Assembly: GCF_026230105.1 (NCBI RefSeq)
Contig: NC_079480.1
Coordinates: 13,000,488-13,064,487 of the forward strand
Length of the DNA stretch: 64,000 bases
DNA from: Diorhabda sublineata
Lineage: Eukaryota > Arthropoda > Insecta > Coleoptera > Chrysomelidae
Reading direction: 5' to 3'
In this document: positions 10,861 to 20,939 of the stretch, piece by piece
Layout of the letters: each line of letters begins with the position of its first letter
Position numbering within the stretch: position 1 is the first letter of the stretch
Translations under genes and position numbers: made by a program
Notes under the pieces: model-generated
Databases searched by the model: none
What the model saw: only the letters and a program-made list of their open reading frames with translations
What the model was told of the DNA's origin: nothing

Positions 10861-10995
10861 TATACTGAGTTACTGATTACACCGTTTACACCACTACTAC
10901 ACCAACACTCATAAGTACACTGTCGGATGCGCGTTTCGATTACCAAGTTATCGTCCTCAGAGACTGAAAGTAAACTCCGCTTACTTTCAGTCTAT
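10861..10995. repeat. foldback repeat, copy B (left arm and centre)
   Basis: Contains CCGTTTACACCACTACTACA, CCAACACTC, CACTGTCGGATGCGCGTTTC, GATTACCAAGTTATCG and two facing ACTTTCAGTCT/AGACTGAAAGT tracts at the centre. It matches the left half of the complete copy at 19,881-20,100. Confidence 0.7.
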
Positions 10996-10999
10996 CAAA

Positions 11000-11560
11000 A
11001 AAGGCTTAATAGAATCAAGCCGTTCGAGTTAATTTGAATGACAGTGTTACTTAAAAGCAGGGTTATTATGTGAACATCGCGTGAACGGTAGTTGCTAAAA
11101 TTACTGTTGAATAGGACCTTCGGATTTAAGAATTTCCACGTTAGTTAAATTAGGTTAGAAAAACATTGATTTTTTATCTTCATTATCAGATTATAATAAC
11201 AGTTTTCTTTAACAAAAAAAGCAGAACAATGTGTCAAAAATGTCAATATCTAGACTATTTTCCATACAACATGAAATTTATTTAACTGGATTTATTTCAA
11301 TTTCCGGTCTAAAATCAATAAAAAACTATTAATATGTATTTTTTGAAAAATATCAACAAGTAGGTAGTCAAAGTGTTCAGCGTTACCATATGGTAACATT
11401 CTGAATTTCGATAAGTTAGGAATGCAAAATAAAAAAGAATCGAAATTTTCTAGCGGTTATAATTTTAAAAAGTAAAAAAAACCAACATTTTCTTGAAAAA
11501 AAAACAAACGAAGCGTTAATGGATTAAGCTGCGCTTGCAATCTTCTTCCTCGGAGTTGAT
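11000..11560. other. no gene seen
   Basis: AT-rich with no recognised coding or repeat structure beyond poly-A tracts. Confidence 0.4.
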
Positions 11561-11564
11561 CAGA

Positions 11565-12110
11565 AAATTCCCAAAAATAATTCTCAAAATATACAGAGTC
11601 CTAATTTGGTCAAAATTAGATTATGGCTGTTATACATAAGTATCTCAGCCTCCAAATCCGACCTCTACCTTTCAAACTGGGTGCATAATACAGCTTTACG
11701 TATTTGTCTAGATGCTTTTCGATTTAACCCTAGAGAAATCATCAACTATGAAGCTAATGAGCCCCTACTTTGAACCAGACGACAGCAATTTCTTCTTTCT
11801 CTATACCTATACCTTTATACCACCAATCATCCATTCCACCAATAAAACCCTTCCCATATATTTTATCACAGATACTCGACGGCATAGACCTGTCACAAAC
11901 AACCCCTTCTCCTATTTCCACTACCCCACCAGGGACTATTGACCTTCCTAAATTCAATACATCCCTTACGAGATACAGCAAACATTTACATAAACAAGAA
12001 ATCGAAAATGCTTTCAAAGAAATGATAACTAGTATGAATGAAATCATCTTGCAGCGTTCATACAGGTGAACTATTTAACATTCTACAAGCCAACATTTCC
12101 ATCAACCCCT
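11565..12110 (+). pseudogene. Jockey-like LINE reverse transcriptase, thumb region
   Basis: IYRVLIWSKLDYGCYTIS, then SNWVHNTALRICLDAFRFNP, REIINYEANEPLL and RRQQFLLSIP follow the order of Jockey-clade reverse transcriptases just after the palm (L-SKLDYG...HN-ALRI--GAFR-SP...E---PL--RR). A further 99 residues are open to 12,069. The frame then breaks at Helitron-like sequence, and the matching RNase H-side tail resumes at about 12,870. Confidence 0.75.

Positions 12111-12112
<2 letters not shown>

Positions 12113-12157
<45 letters not shown>
12113..12157. repeat. (AT)n microsatellite, about 45 bp
   Basis: Uninterrupted TA dinucleotide run between the LINE fragment and the Helitron-like sequence. 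Confidence 0.95.
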
Positions 12158-12160
<3 letters not shown>

Positions 12161-12715
12161 TAATTGCTGTTTGTTAGTCTCGAAAACGGCTAAACCGATT
12201 TGGTTTTGGATTTTGGTCTTGAGTTATTTGTGGAAGGTTTAAAAAAGATTAATAAATATGAAAATGCTCGGAATTAAAATGTTTTTTCTTGATGTTTTGT
12301 TATAAATTAAATTTCCGAACGCAACAATAATATTTGACATTTGACAAACAACTAATATGTCAATCGATACCTCACACAAAGAGTGCATGCTTTTATCTTT
12401 GTGAGTGACGATTACCACTAACGAGCAATATTCGTGGGGAAAAATAAAGATGGCGAGGATCTCAATGCGGTCATTCAGAATTTTCTTCAAGGACAGCTGA
12501 TTTCAAAGTGCCTGAATTACCACCTCAAAATTTGCAGTTAATAGTAAGATAAGTTGTCATCATCCTGCGTTTACAATTTCTGGTACGTCTGGCCTTTACG
12601 ATAACCATAAATAAATCGCAAGCAGTTATTGGAAGTTTGGGGAATCAACTTGCAGTTCCCGTGTTCCGCGGATGGATAATTATACGTCGCGTGTTTGCGC
12701 GTCGGATATTTTTTT
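12158..12715 (+). mobile_element. Helitron remnant with helicase C-terminus
   Basis: The left part (12,158-12,300) has GTTAGTCTCGAAAACGGC, AAACCGATTTGG and ATTTGTGGAAG tracts that I recognise from insect Helitron non-coding ends next to an AT run. The right part encodes the last Pif1-like helicase motifs: TITINKSQ (about 12,598), a short link, AVPVFRG (about 12,653) and, in another frame, LYVACLRVG (12,680-12,706). These match the family's TINK-QG...PVFSHGQLYVACSRVG. The Rep nuclease and most of the helicase are missing. The remnant lies between two halves of one LINE. Confidence 0.65.
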
Positions 12716-12869
12716 TTATTTGTTTTACTAAAAAAATATTACTTTTGTTTGTTTAGCAGACCAATAAGCAATAAGTGTTTTAACTTATACTAGTACCAAC
12801 AGTATAACTATCTATTTAAAATCTTCAAAAGAAGAACCTGGCAGCAAAATTTTGCTACTTCCTCACTCT

Positions 12870-13190
12870 CTATACATCACCCTCAAATAAGTAACGTCGT
12901 CGGCAACTCCAGACAAGATTTAACCGTCGTAAGAAGGATAATAATCGGCCAATCAAGACTCACCTATGGATATATTAATGTCTTTTACCGCTAGGCCCAT
13001 TTGCTCCAATTATAGCTCAAATTTGATGATAAAGCACATTTTGACTGAATGTCCAAAGATTGCAGCTCTAGTTCAAGCCTAATTCCAAAGACATCCTGAA
13101 TGACTTGGTGCTAATCTCTCGGACTACTAATAAAAAAATCGATTAAGGACACATCGTCTCCTAAAAAATTCATTCTTCGATATCACTTAA
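12870..13190 (+). pseudogene. Jockey-like LINE C-terminal tail
   Basis: RQDLTVVRRIIIGQSRLTYG-YINV matches the R---V--RLRIGHT-LTHGY motif that begins the zinc-knuckle tail of Jockey-like ORF2. Stops follow, and the Cys residues of the knuckle are lost. It is probably the same insertion as 11,565-12,110, now separated by Helitron sequence. The early RNase H portion is missing. Confidence 0.6.
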
Positions 13191-13199
13191 CCGGACTAT

Positions 13200-14045
13200 C
13201 AAGTTAGTTCTTAATACAATTTTCTTCTTCGCCCTTTCATTAGCGAATTTTCCTGTTGGTTAACTGAACCCAATTAAGCATGGAATCTGAGTGACGCGAC
13301 GCGCTGTCTGACTTCTAATTTGAAAAGGAACCACCTCACATGCTTCGTGGTGAATTTAATGTTTATAATAATATCGGCGAAAGCTGACAACAGTGTCTCA
13401 TAGAGGGGGCCCTCGCTCTTGAGTTTTTACTCCCAACAACTCGAACGCAGTCTCGTTGATATTTCGTAGTACGAATGTTGTTTTGCGCCGGTCGAATTAC
13501 ATACAAAAAATTTATGATTTCGTATAGTAAATTGTCGAAGGACAAAGTATTTGTCGGTGGTGTATGTGTTTATGAAAATTTTTAGTGTTTGTTGTTTTCA
13601 GTGGATATTGTTTATTACTTTGTGAACTTTTTAGAGAACTCACTTTCATACAATTTTTGAAACTTACAGGTAAAAAAAATATTTAAAAAAAAATTAGCTT
13701 GTGATAAAAATGCTTCAGTTTTGAAGTGCTAAAATTTAAATTTAAAAATTTAGCACTTTACAAAGTACTATCCAACAATAAATAAATAAATAAATTTCAA
13801 ATGGTTTAAATATTAATGTTTTTTTTTATTTTGAAACTTCTGTCGAAATAAGATGATTCACACAACATTACAGGTTTTACAGTATAATTACAGGAAATGA
13901 AGGGTTCCAGTAACACCTTTTGTTCCAAATAAATCAAAGCATACATTTTTTCCTTTTCAACTATGTCTTTCAGTTAATATCAACCATGTTTCTTCATGAT
14001 GTTGACCGTATAATGTGAAAACACTTTTTTATTTTGTTAATATAT
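13200..14045. other. no gene; one 35-bp hairpin
   Basis: AT-rich sequence. AAGTGCTAAAATTT (13,724-13,737) and AAATTTAGCACTT (13,746-13,758) form a strong stem with an 8-base loop. Nothing coding is recognised. Confidence 0.45.
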
Positions 14046-14049
14046 AATA

Positions 14050-14290
14050 ATTTATTAATTACAAAAGGGAATCCATAAAGGTAAGTGTTCAAAATGATGC
14101 CCATATTGGTCAAGGCATTGATGCAACGTTTTTCAACGGAGAAGCATGTCAAGCCGTACGTAGAGATTCAAATTATTCTTCAATTGCAGTTCAGAGGTCG
14201 GGAAAGGAGCGTGGCCCCATAGGAAGAAATCACAGGGAGTCAGGTCACATAACCGTGCGGGCCACACAGCCAATCCTCGTGTGCTTATCC
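14050..14290 (-). pseudogene. DUF4817/DDE-type transposase C-terminal fragment
   Basis: Minus-strand reading gives GLAVWPARLCDLTPCDFFLW and GH, then after about 40 residues LDQYGHHFEHL. This is the block with the last catalytic Asp of the family (WPARSPDLTP-DFFLWG) and its C-terminal G-HFE ending. The Asp of DLTP is kept. Upstream domains are absent. Confidence 0.7.
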
Positions 14291-14389
14291 ATTATCCAAA
14301 AATGAACAATTATAAGACAGCTGACAAATTTCATTTTTAATTTGTGACACTTATATGCAAGGTTTATCAAAGACCAATAACACGATTTT

Positions 14390-14860
14390 TCCAGGCCCTC
14401 TAGTGAGGAAACTAAGCAAAACTAGGAAAAATGTTTCAGACAAAAGTTTTGCGAAATCTTATGCTCTATAAGGCTGCTATTCAACTTTTTTCCCTAAGAC
14501 GTATAGTTTTCCCGAAAAATCGAAAAAAACTGATTTTTAAAAATTTTTCGCGCCCCCTAGCCGCGAAAATATGCGTTATTGAGAAAAAAGTTTCACACAG
14601 AAGTTGTCGGGAATTTTGTTTGCTGCAACTTTGTCATTTACTATTTTCCCCAAAAAAGCATAGTTTTCCAGAAAATGCAAGAAATGATTTGAAATCTTCT
14701 GCGCGCCCTCTAGCGGTTTAACTTTAGAGCGTACAATAAAATGTTCAGTGGCAGTTGGAGGAAATTTAGTTACCTACAACTCGTCTGGGTTTTTTTGCTG
14801 GGATGCGAAGTTTTCTCGCAATATAGGGAAATAAGTGCAAAAACAGCAATTTTTGTTATA
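14390..14860. repeat. degenerate tandem repeat, about 153-157 bp period
   Basis: The anchor CC-CTAG with neighbouring bases occurs at 14,394 (GGCCCTCTAG), 14,551 (CGCCCCCTAG) and 14,704 (CGCCCTCTAG). Each is followed by an AAA-GTTTCA-like and CAACTTT-like tract at similar distances. At least three diverged units are visible. Reading frames inside are chance. Confidence 0.6.
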
Positions 14861-15127
14861 TATATGTGAATATCTAATATCTACCCCCCCCCATTTTCGA
14901 GACTGCGGTAACTCGAATTTGGTTTCACACGGCCAAAATACATCGGAATTGACTGGTCTCTTTACTGTGGGGAAAATTTCTCTGGAAAATGTCTAATTTG
15001 AGTACAAAAATAACTAAATCAAGAATTTTAAATAGTAAAAATAATGATTTCCATATTTGTTGTCGAGTACTATGGGAGCTAACCTAACTCAAGAACCCTC
15101 CTTCTTTATCCGGGCTTGGGACCGGCA

Positions 15128-15540
15128 ACATGCCCTTCTCAACTACTCAGTCCATCGATAGGACATGCAGGCGAAGCCAAATTGAGAATATACAAGGCCA
15201 CGGTAAGACCCATAATGACCTACACCGCAAAGACACGGCACGAAACGGCGAAAACCAAAAGAATAATGGAAACAGCAAAAATGGAAGTGTTACGTAGGAT
15301 AGCCGGAAAACCCTACTGGACAGGGAAAGAAGTGAGAATATCAGATAATAGTGCAAAATAGATGAAGTCAACGAATGGGTTATATCAAAAAAAGAAAGAA
15401 TGGAATTAGCACATAAGTCGTATGGATAACAACAGACTGGTCAAGATAGCGTGCGATAAATCCCCATTGGGCCGAAGGAGTACCAGCCGACCAGAAAAAG
15501 GTGGAGCGACAATTTTGAAGAAGTAGAGTAAATAATAACA
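15128..15540 (+). pseudogene. LINE reverse transcriptase C-terminal region
   Basis: Open from 15,116 to 15,358: AKLRIYKATVRPIMTYTAKT, then TKRIMETAKMEVLRRIAGK. Across stops: KKKEWN-HISRMDNNRLVKIA, then SPLGRRSTSRPEKRWSDNF. This is the standard C-terminus of RTE-like pol proteins (K-RIYK--VRP---Y--E---T, M--LR-I-G, W--HI-RM, G-R--GRP-KRW-D). The family is shared with the tail at 6600-6979. Confidence 0.8.
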
Positions 15541-15559
15541 AAAAAATAACTTAAATTAA

Positions 15560-16085
15560 TTAAAAGCAAAAATTTCCTTTACATGCAACTCCGTGAAATA
15601 AATTAAAAAAAGCTAAAATTAATACTAAATCTACTACTAAATAAACACGTGGCTGTGAAAAAAAGAAATGCTTCTCAGACTCAGTTGGAGTCGGTCCGAT
15701 GACCCGTGACGTTTGAGACTGATATTAGCTTACAGCGCCACTTGTTTGCTAGGAAAAATCGGATCACAGATTCTTCACGAATCGTCTCAGCTTATCTTCT
15801 TTATTGAATTTCATTTAATTGAAGTTCTTCGATTCAGATGAGAACAACTGTGTTGTTTAGCGAAATTATGAAGCGTACAGGGGTCCACGCGTAGCCTGCT
15901 GTCTGCCGCAAGGAGGTTAACTCGCTGAAGCCAAAAATCCAATTGAAATTTATTGAAAATTTCCTTTTTTTATTCAATTTTGCCTTTTCAGTTTAGCATT
16001 GCATTTGAATGGCCAATAGGGGTGAACTCATGTCGAGTCCATTCTCAAATTACCCCCCCCCCCTGTGGTGCGTGGGTCTTACGTT
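15560..16085. other. no gene seen
   Basis: Moderately GC-richer sequence (15,650-15,900) with no recognised domain, and a C-run at about 16,051. Confidence 0.4.
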
Positions 16086-16091
16086 AAGAAA

Positions 16092-16138
16092 CACGACCAC
16101 AAAGTATACTTAAATAACTATTGAACTTTGTGGTCGTG
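16092..16138. repeat. 14-bp perfect inverted repeat, 20-bp loop
   Basis: CACGACCACAAAGT (16,092-16,105) pairs perfectly with ACTTTGTGGTCGTG (16,125-16,138). Confidence 0.7.
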
Positions 16139-16439
16139 GAAATAATATGTTGTGTTACTATATTGTAATAAAAAAATACGACTTTTTCATTCTCTTATCA
16201 ATCATTTAATTTCAAGATTAACTTGGTACACTTTGTGCATAATTTACTCACAGAATTTTTTTTCTGTCTCCTTTTAATCGAAATGAAGCAAGTCTTCAAT
16301 CGCTAACCAGTATTGTTGTATAAACACTTCACAACCGTCAGATATACAAATAAGTAGCTGACACGGGCAAGGATTCGGATTAAAAATTAACAAGCGTTTC
16401 AATTTTCAATGACATTCAAGCAAGATATTTAATGATCCA

Positions 16440-16441
16440 TA

Positions 16442-16505
<64 letters not shown>

Positions 16506-16536
16506 CATGTATATATGTATGTATGTATGTATGTGT
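16440..16536. repeat. compound (AT)n / (ATGT)n microsatellite
   Basis: An AT run of about 60 bases merges into ATGT-type repeats (GTATGTATGTATGTATGT). Confidence 0.95.
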
Positions 16537-16830
16537 TCATACAGCCTGCCAATTTGCCAAACCGAATTTCGATAACGTATCATGACTGAGTAATATTATT
16601 GACATCATACTTTACGTCGCATTTTATAAAATTATATAAACATGGTATCCGATAAGAAAAAACATGGTTTTTATAATTGAATATACGCAATAAAAAGCGT
16701 CTTTTTTTATTTTTAATTGCTTAACACGTTAGCTTCATCTATATGTAGGTTTGTGAAATTGTTTGTGACTCTCCTTTGGAATAAGAGCAAGTGACTTATT
16801 ACTGTTAGTATATCCCACCACATTAATTAC

Positions 16831-16902
16831 GTTCGTTAGCCGAGTGGACTAAGCCGTCTACCTCAGGATTCGCAGGTCGTTGGTTCAAATCCCGTTCACG
16901 CT
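16831..16902 (+). repeat. tRNA-like sequence, probable tRNA-derived SINE head or tRNA pseudogene
   Basis: Carries a good internal A box (TAGCCGAGTGG, 16,837-16,847) and B box (GGTTCAAATCC, 16,882-16,892) spaced as in tRNA genes. The D-arm wording is like Leu or Ser tRNAs. However, the 5' and 3' ends do not pair as an acceptor stem, the anticodon stem is one base too long and imperfect, and the T stem has a mismatch. I therefore do not call a working tRNA. Confidence 0.55.
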
Positions 16903-16909
16903 ATTTTGT

Positions 16910-17625
16910 TTTCGGCAAATTTGATTTAGAACTATACTACCTGCATCTTTATTACTTTAGAATTTAACAGTATTATTGTGAAACGAGAGTGGGGTCTTCA
17001 AAAGCGTGTTTTTTAATTTTTTTAAACATCGATATCCTCTCACATGAAAAAAAATCCCATTTTAGTCAATTCAATTAATTGTTTTTTCTAATAATGCCAA
17101 AATTTCTTTAGTTTCAGTAAAAAATATTTATTTTTTTACCTTATTTTTTAGATTTTTTAGATATTTATTAAAAATTTTACACTATAATTACTTAGGTTTA
17201 TCAATTTCACATGGATTTTCACATTTTTCGTGTAATTAGATGGTGAAATTTTAATAAATAACTAAAAATGTTTAAAAATATTTTTCAGTGCGAGTTTTTT
17301 TGGGTGTTTTTCTGAGAAAATTTACCCTGGTGATGGTAATATTTTTGTACACCATCAAAAACTAGGGATATCAACGAACAAAAAATTCACCGACTTTTTA
17401 GAAAAAGGCTGTTATTTTGAGGACAAAATTATAAAGGTCGCATCCTCAAAACAAACTCAAAAACTGTTGTTTTTTTTTTGTAGTGAAATTCCCAGAATAT
17501 GCCGTTAATTATTTTTAAAAATAATGGTCCGCTAAATTAAAATAGCGGGCCACCCCCTAGAAAATGGCTCTCATTTTTACAATAACTAAAAGAACTACAT
17601 AGATAATTGCCGCTTAGTTTGCTGT
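16910..17625. other. no gene; one short hairpin
   Basis: AT-rich. GGTCCGCTA and TAGCGGGCC at about 17,526-17,551 form a hairpin followed by CACCCCCTAG. Nothing else is recognised. Confidence 0.4.
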
Positions 17626-17629
17626 TCAA

Positions 17630-18215
17630 GAAAATATCATTGCCGACATTGGGGCACGTCGGCATCCGGTCCAAAACGGTAAAAAACTGCTGGAAATTAT
17701 CATCTTAATATCGTTAGACCAGCCTGTCGGTGGGCATCTTCTCTCTATCTTCACCCAATAATTCTTTTCATCCACCAGTTCCATTTCAATGACAAAAATA
17801 AGGAATAATAAATTTCTACTCAACCAATAATGTTTTGGGAGTGCTAGGTGTGTTTATTCTGGATCCAGTGGAGATTTTTCCGAGCCCAGTAGGTACAAGA
17901 GTGTCGATTATCTGTAGTACTTCAATAAAACGTTACTTCGTCTAAAAATGCTACACTATTGAGAAAATAATGTCTCAAGAAGATTAAAAAAACTTAAAAC
18001 GTCTGGCTGTATCATCTTTTGTGAGTTCGTGATCAAGTTGTATTTTGTATGGTTGCAGTTTTCTTCCTGCTCTTCTAGATTTTGGACCATCCCCGTTGCT
18101 TCCCGTTCAATTAAATTTTGAAACAATTCTGCTTAATGTGCTTCTAGCAATTGGAGGCCATTCAAAATGTGTTTCATTAAATAAAGCACTTCTTCATGAC
18201 TTCGAAGTTTATCGC
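17630..18215 (-). pseudogene. DUF4817/DDE-type transposase remnant
   Basis: Minus-strand blocks run SALFNETHFEWPPIARSTLS, RIVSKFN-TGS, then directly LQPYKIQLDHELTKDDTARR. A shifted YWARKNLHWIQNKHT-HSQN follows at about 17,860-17,910. The order HTH, PYK---HEL--DD--R, YW---N-HW----HTQ is that of DUF4817 transposases, with the piece between HTH and PYK deleted. Downstream sequence to 17,630 may hold the DGAPAH-region but is too decayed to be sure. Confidence 0.65.
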
Positions 18216-18299
18216 CTTGAACTCTTATCAAAATGCTATGAAATAAATTCATTTTATTCACACGAAGCTATTCATTCAAACCCGATTTGAGAATTAAAC

Positions 18300-19222
18300 A
18301 TTAAAAATCAGTAGTTAACAATTTTACTTAAAATAACATTAGAAAAACGCGTTAAAACATGTTTCGAGATACAAGAACACTAAGTATATGAAGAAAAATT
18401 GATAGAAGATGAAATAGGTAAAGAAATTCAGGAAAAAAGAGATAGATAAAGGAATTCCTGAAACATCGACCATGTAAATTTCAGTTAAAGAATAACCAGA
18501 AATGACAGATGGATAAACCAGGCGAACAGTGGGGATGTTAGATTACTATTGATCGCCCTGCTCTAACACTTCCTTGGTATTAACTAATTATGTACAATAT
18601 ACATGGTGTTGGACAGTTTTTGAATGAAAAATGAAAAACCTGAAAATTATATTGAACTTTTAGAAGACCTTTTGGTGCAATTAGAAAATACGAGTATAGA
18701 GTGCTAAATGATCATAAAACTCTTCTTGCTCTGAAGTCACTCAGGCCTACGAAAAATTTTGGAAATATGAGCAGGGAGACATCAGGACTTACGTGTAATG
18801 GAAAAGCGTTACCAGAGTTTCAGGGATACGAATATGATTTAGTTGGAATTTCTGGAACCGTTGGGGATATCCATACTGAACAATAAAACTGTTGAGAATT
18901 GATCAAATTGACAGCTGACCTGACGTATCCCAACCTTGACCCTATCCTTACCTCACACTATTTTGTTTTATAGAGTCAAAGTTGGTAACCATGTTCATGT
19001 TGATTATCAATTTAGTTAATTTGGCAGGCAATAAGCACTTTTTGATATTTTCATACGACAGCGAAAAAGCGAAATGAAATGGCGACAATTTGTAATTTGA
19101 ATAATTATTAAGTATAGAGCAACAATCCGACGATTGTTTAGCAAGAGTTTTGTTAATGAAAACAAGTATTGTCAAACGATTCAAAAGTCAAACTCTGTTC
19201 AATAAACCGAACATTTTGTCAA
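18300..19222. other. no recognised gene; 61-residue frame at 18,701-18,886
   Basis: The frame contains LLALKSLRPTKNFGNMSRET and GYEYDLVGISGTVGDIH. I do not recognise it. Its GGAATTTCTGG-ACCGTTGG tract recurs immediately before the foldback repeat at 32,650, so it is probably repeat-derived. Confidence 0.35.
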
Positions 19223-19230
19223 CTTTGAAC
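19223..19230. repeat. 8-bp target-site duplication, left copy
   Basis: CTTTGAAC here and at 19,821-19,828 bracket the element at 19,231-19,820 exactly. Confidence 0.8.
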
Positions 19231-19820
19231 GGGCGGATGTAATTTGGGCGCTAAAGGATTAATGTACTTTTTACAACATGTAAACTAGGCGCCAGACCGA
19301 AGGGTCATTTTAATCCTATGTGTATTTTGGGCGCTAACCGACTGAAGTACATGATTTATGAAATACAGTTATTTATTAAATCACCGACATTTATAATAAG
19401 ATATATTTTTGTATTTTTAGATTTTCCTATAAGAGAAATGACCTATTATCACTTAAAGTCTGAAAAAATTTACCGTTAGAGGGGGCTACTTTGCAATTAT
19501 TTTAAATGAAAAATCTGCCCTTAATAAAGTTTCCTCTCAACATTTTTGTAACACTCTACAGAATAAAGTAAATTTTATATTTCTTTATATTTTTATTTAG
19601 TACTTAAATACATATTACATATAAAATAAGAGATTTACATAACCTAACCTAACCTAACCTAACCTAACCTACTTAAAAATCTATCGACTTTCCCTCTATT
19701 GGGTTATTTTATGACTCGATCTACCTGCACTTCTTAGCGCTGAAAATACATGTCGGATTATCTACCCTTCTTGGTCAGACAGGTAAAGAAGGATGGTTAG
19801 CGCCCAAATTACACCCGCCG
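19231..19820. mobile_element. 590-bp non-autonomous DNA transposon, 8-bp target duplication
   Basis: The ends are terminal inverted repeats of 24 bp: GGGCGGATGTAATTTGGGCG plus CTAA on the left, and the reverse complement of TTAG plus CGCCCAAATTACACCCGCCG on the right. They differ at two positions. A second inner pair (TTTTGGGCGCTAACCGAC near 19,327; CTTAGCGCTGAAAATACATG near 19,735) repeats the GCGCTAA core, giving subterminal repeats. The interior has no coding capacity and holds a CCTAA array. An 8-bp duplication is typical of hAT and P-type elements, but the ends do not start like the usual hAT CAG. The superfamily is left open. Confidence 0.82.
19641..19670. repeat. six telomere-type AACCT (TTAGG) units
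   Basis: Perfect 30-bp run of AACCT, the insect telomere unit on its C-rich strand, inside the 590-bp transposon. Confidence 0.9.
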
Positions 19821-19880
19821 CTTTGAACTTCATCTTTTCTCAACAAATAACCCAAACCCACTAAAAATAACAACATAAAC

Positions 19881-20100
19881 ACAGTGTTCATACTACTATT
19901 ACATCAACACTTAAAATTACACTATTTGATACGTGTTTCGATAACCAAGTTAACTTCTTCAGAGACTGAGAGGTAACCTTTCGTAGGTAAACGGTGTACC
20001 TTCAGTAAGACGGCGACTTGGTTATCGAAATACGTATCAGACAGTGTAATTTTGTGCGTTAGTGTAGTGGTAGTGTAAACAGTGTGTTCAGTACGAATAC
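19881..20100. repeat. foldback repeat, copy C (both arms)
   Basis: The left arm (ACAGTGTTCATACTACTATT ... ACACTATTTGATACGTGTTT, CGATAACCAAGTTAACTTC) and the right arm (GACTTGGTTATCGAAATACG, TATCAGACAGTGTAATTTTG, TGTAGTGGTAGTGTAAACAG) are reverse complements with scattered mismatches, meeting near 19,990. This is the most complete of four copies and shows the element is a short palindromic foldback with no coding capacity. Confidence 0.8.
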
Positions 20101-20109
20101 GATTTCTAT

Positions 20110-20620
20110 TTTTGGTTTCTGATACGTTCCTAGATTTTTCGTACTAAAAGCATATTTTTTTTGAAAGTGAGACAATAGAACTGAAATCTTTCTAATTATA
20201 TTTTTGAAAATAGCATATCATATGTAGTCAACAACAGCTAAAATATGTAGAAAATGACTTGAGGACATTGAAAAAATAAAAGCGTCTTAACAAACAATAC
20301 GAAACTCGTTAAGATGTTTATCATTGTCAGTACGAATTTATTAAAATTATAAATGATTGGTGGATTTTATTCTTTGGTGTTTGGTATTATCAATAGAATA
20401 AATTCCAAAGAATTACGTGATGATATTTATTAACTGCTGTTGATGACCTTTTTAATAAAACTCCAGAAGTGACGTTAATAGAAAGGACAATAACTTTCAA
20501 CAGAAAGCGTAGAATGGAAGGGTATTTTCAAAAAAGCAAATCGTGTTAATTATTAATCATTTTTTACTTTTCCTCTAATTTAGAATTTCACTTGAATTTT
20601 TTTATCGATTTATCGATTTC
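20110..20620. other. no gene seen
   Basis: AT-rich; no recognised features. Confidence 0.4.
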
Positions 20621-20622
20621 CA

Positions 20623-20919
20623 TCACTGCCTTTGGATACTGATGTACCGCACTTTCGTATCGGTTTGACGCCAAAGTTCAGGTACCGGATTGCCTCGGTC
20701 GCCATTTAGCTTCGATAAAAGAAAATAAAAGACTCCAAGGGTCAATATAGTGATAACGATAACGCTTAAGCCAGTTAAATAGATTTTACTTGTCTTCCTG
20801 TATTGTTTACCTGGGTATTTGTTGCTGAAATTCCTCTCCAAGCTTTTCAGGTACGCAGTTGGATAAGAAAGCACAGCAACAATTTTCTTTATTGGAAACT
20901 GGAAAAAACAACTATACAT
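20623..20919 (-). CDS. candidate 98-residue single-pass membrane protein or exon, unrecognised
   Basis: Open frame from ATG 20,917-20,919 to TGA 20,623-20,625. Residues about 45-69 (KIYLTGLSVIVITILTLGVF, then YFLLSKL) form one clear membrane segment after a basic stretch (KQYRKTSK). A polypyrimidine-AG (GTTGTTTTTTCCAG) occurs just inside the frame and CAGGTAAAC at codon 35, so it could also be exonic rather than start at this ATG. Extending upstream in phase meets a stop within about ten codons. Base composition is less AT-rich than the surroundings. I recognise no homologue; it may be chance. Confidence 0.25.
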   Translation of the reverse strand: MYSCFFQFPIKKIVAVLSYPTAYLKSLERNFSNKYPGKQYRKTSKIYLTGLSVIVITILTLGVFYFLLSKLNGDRGNPVPELWRQTDTKVRYISIQRQ

Positions 20920-20939
20920 AAAGACACATCAGTATAAAT

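Noticed and set aside
11754..12047. 97-residue minus-strand frame with Gly/Val-rich sequence
   Set aside because: Opposite strand to the Jockey-like reverse transcriptase, which has family motifs in order.
16831..16902. Functional tRNA-Leu or tRNA-Ser gene
   Set aside because: The ends do not pair and the anticodon stem is irregular, so it was downgraded to a tRNA-like repeat.
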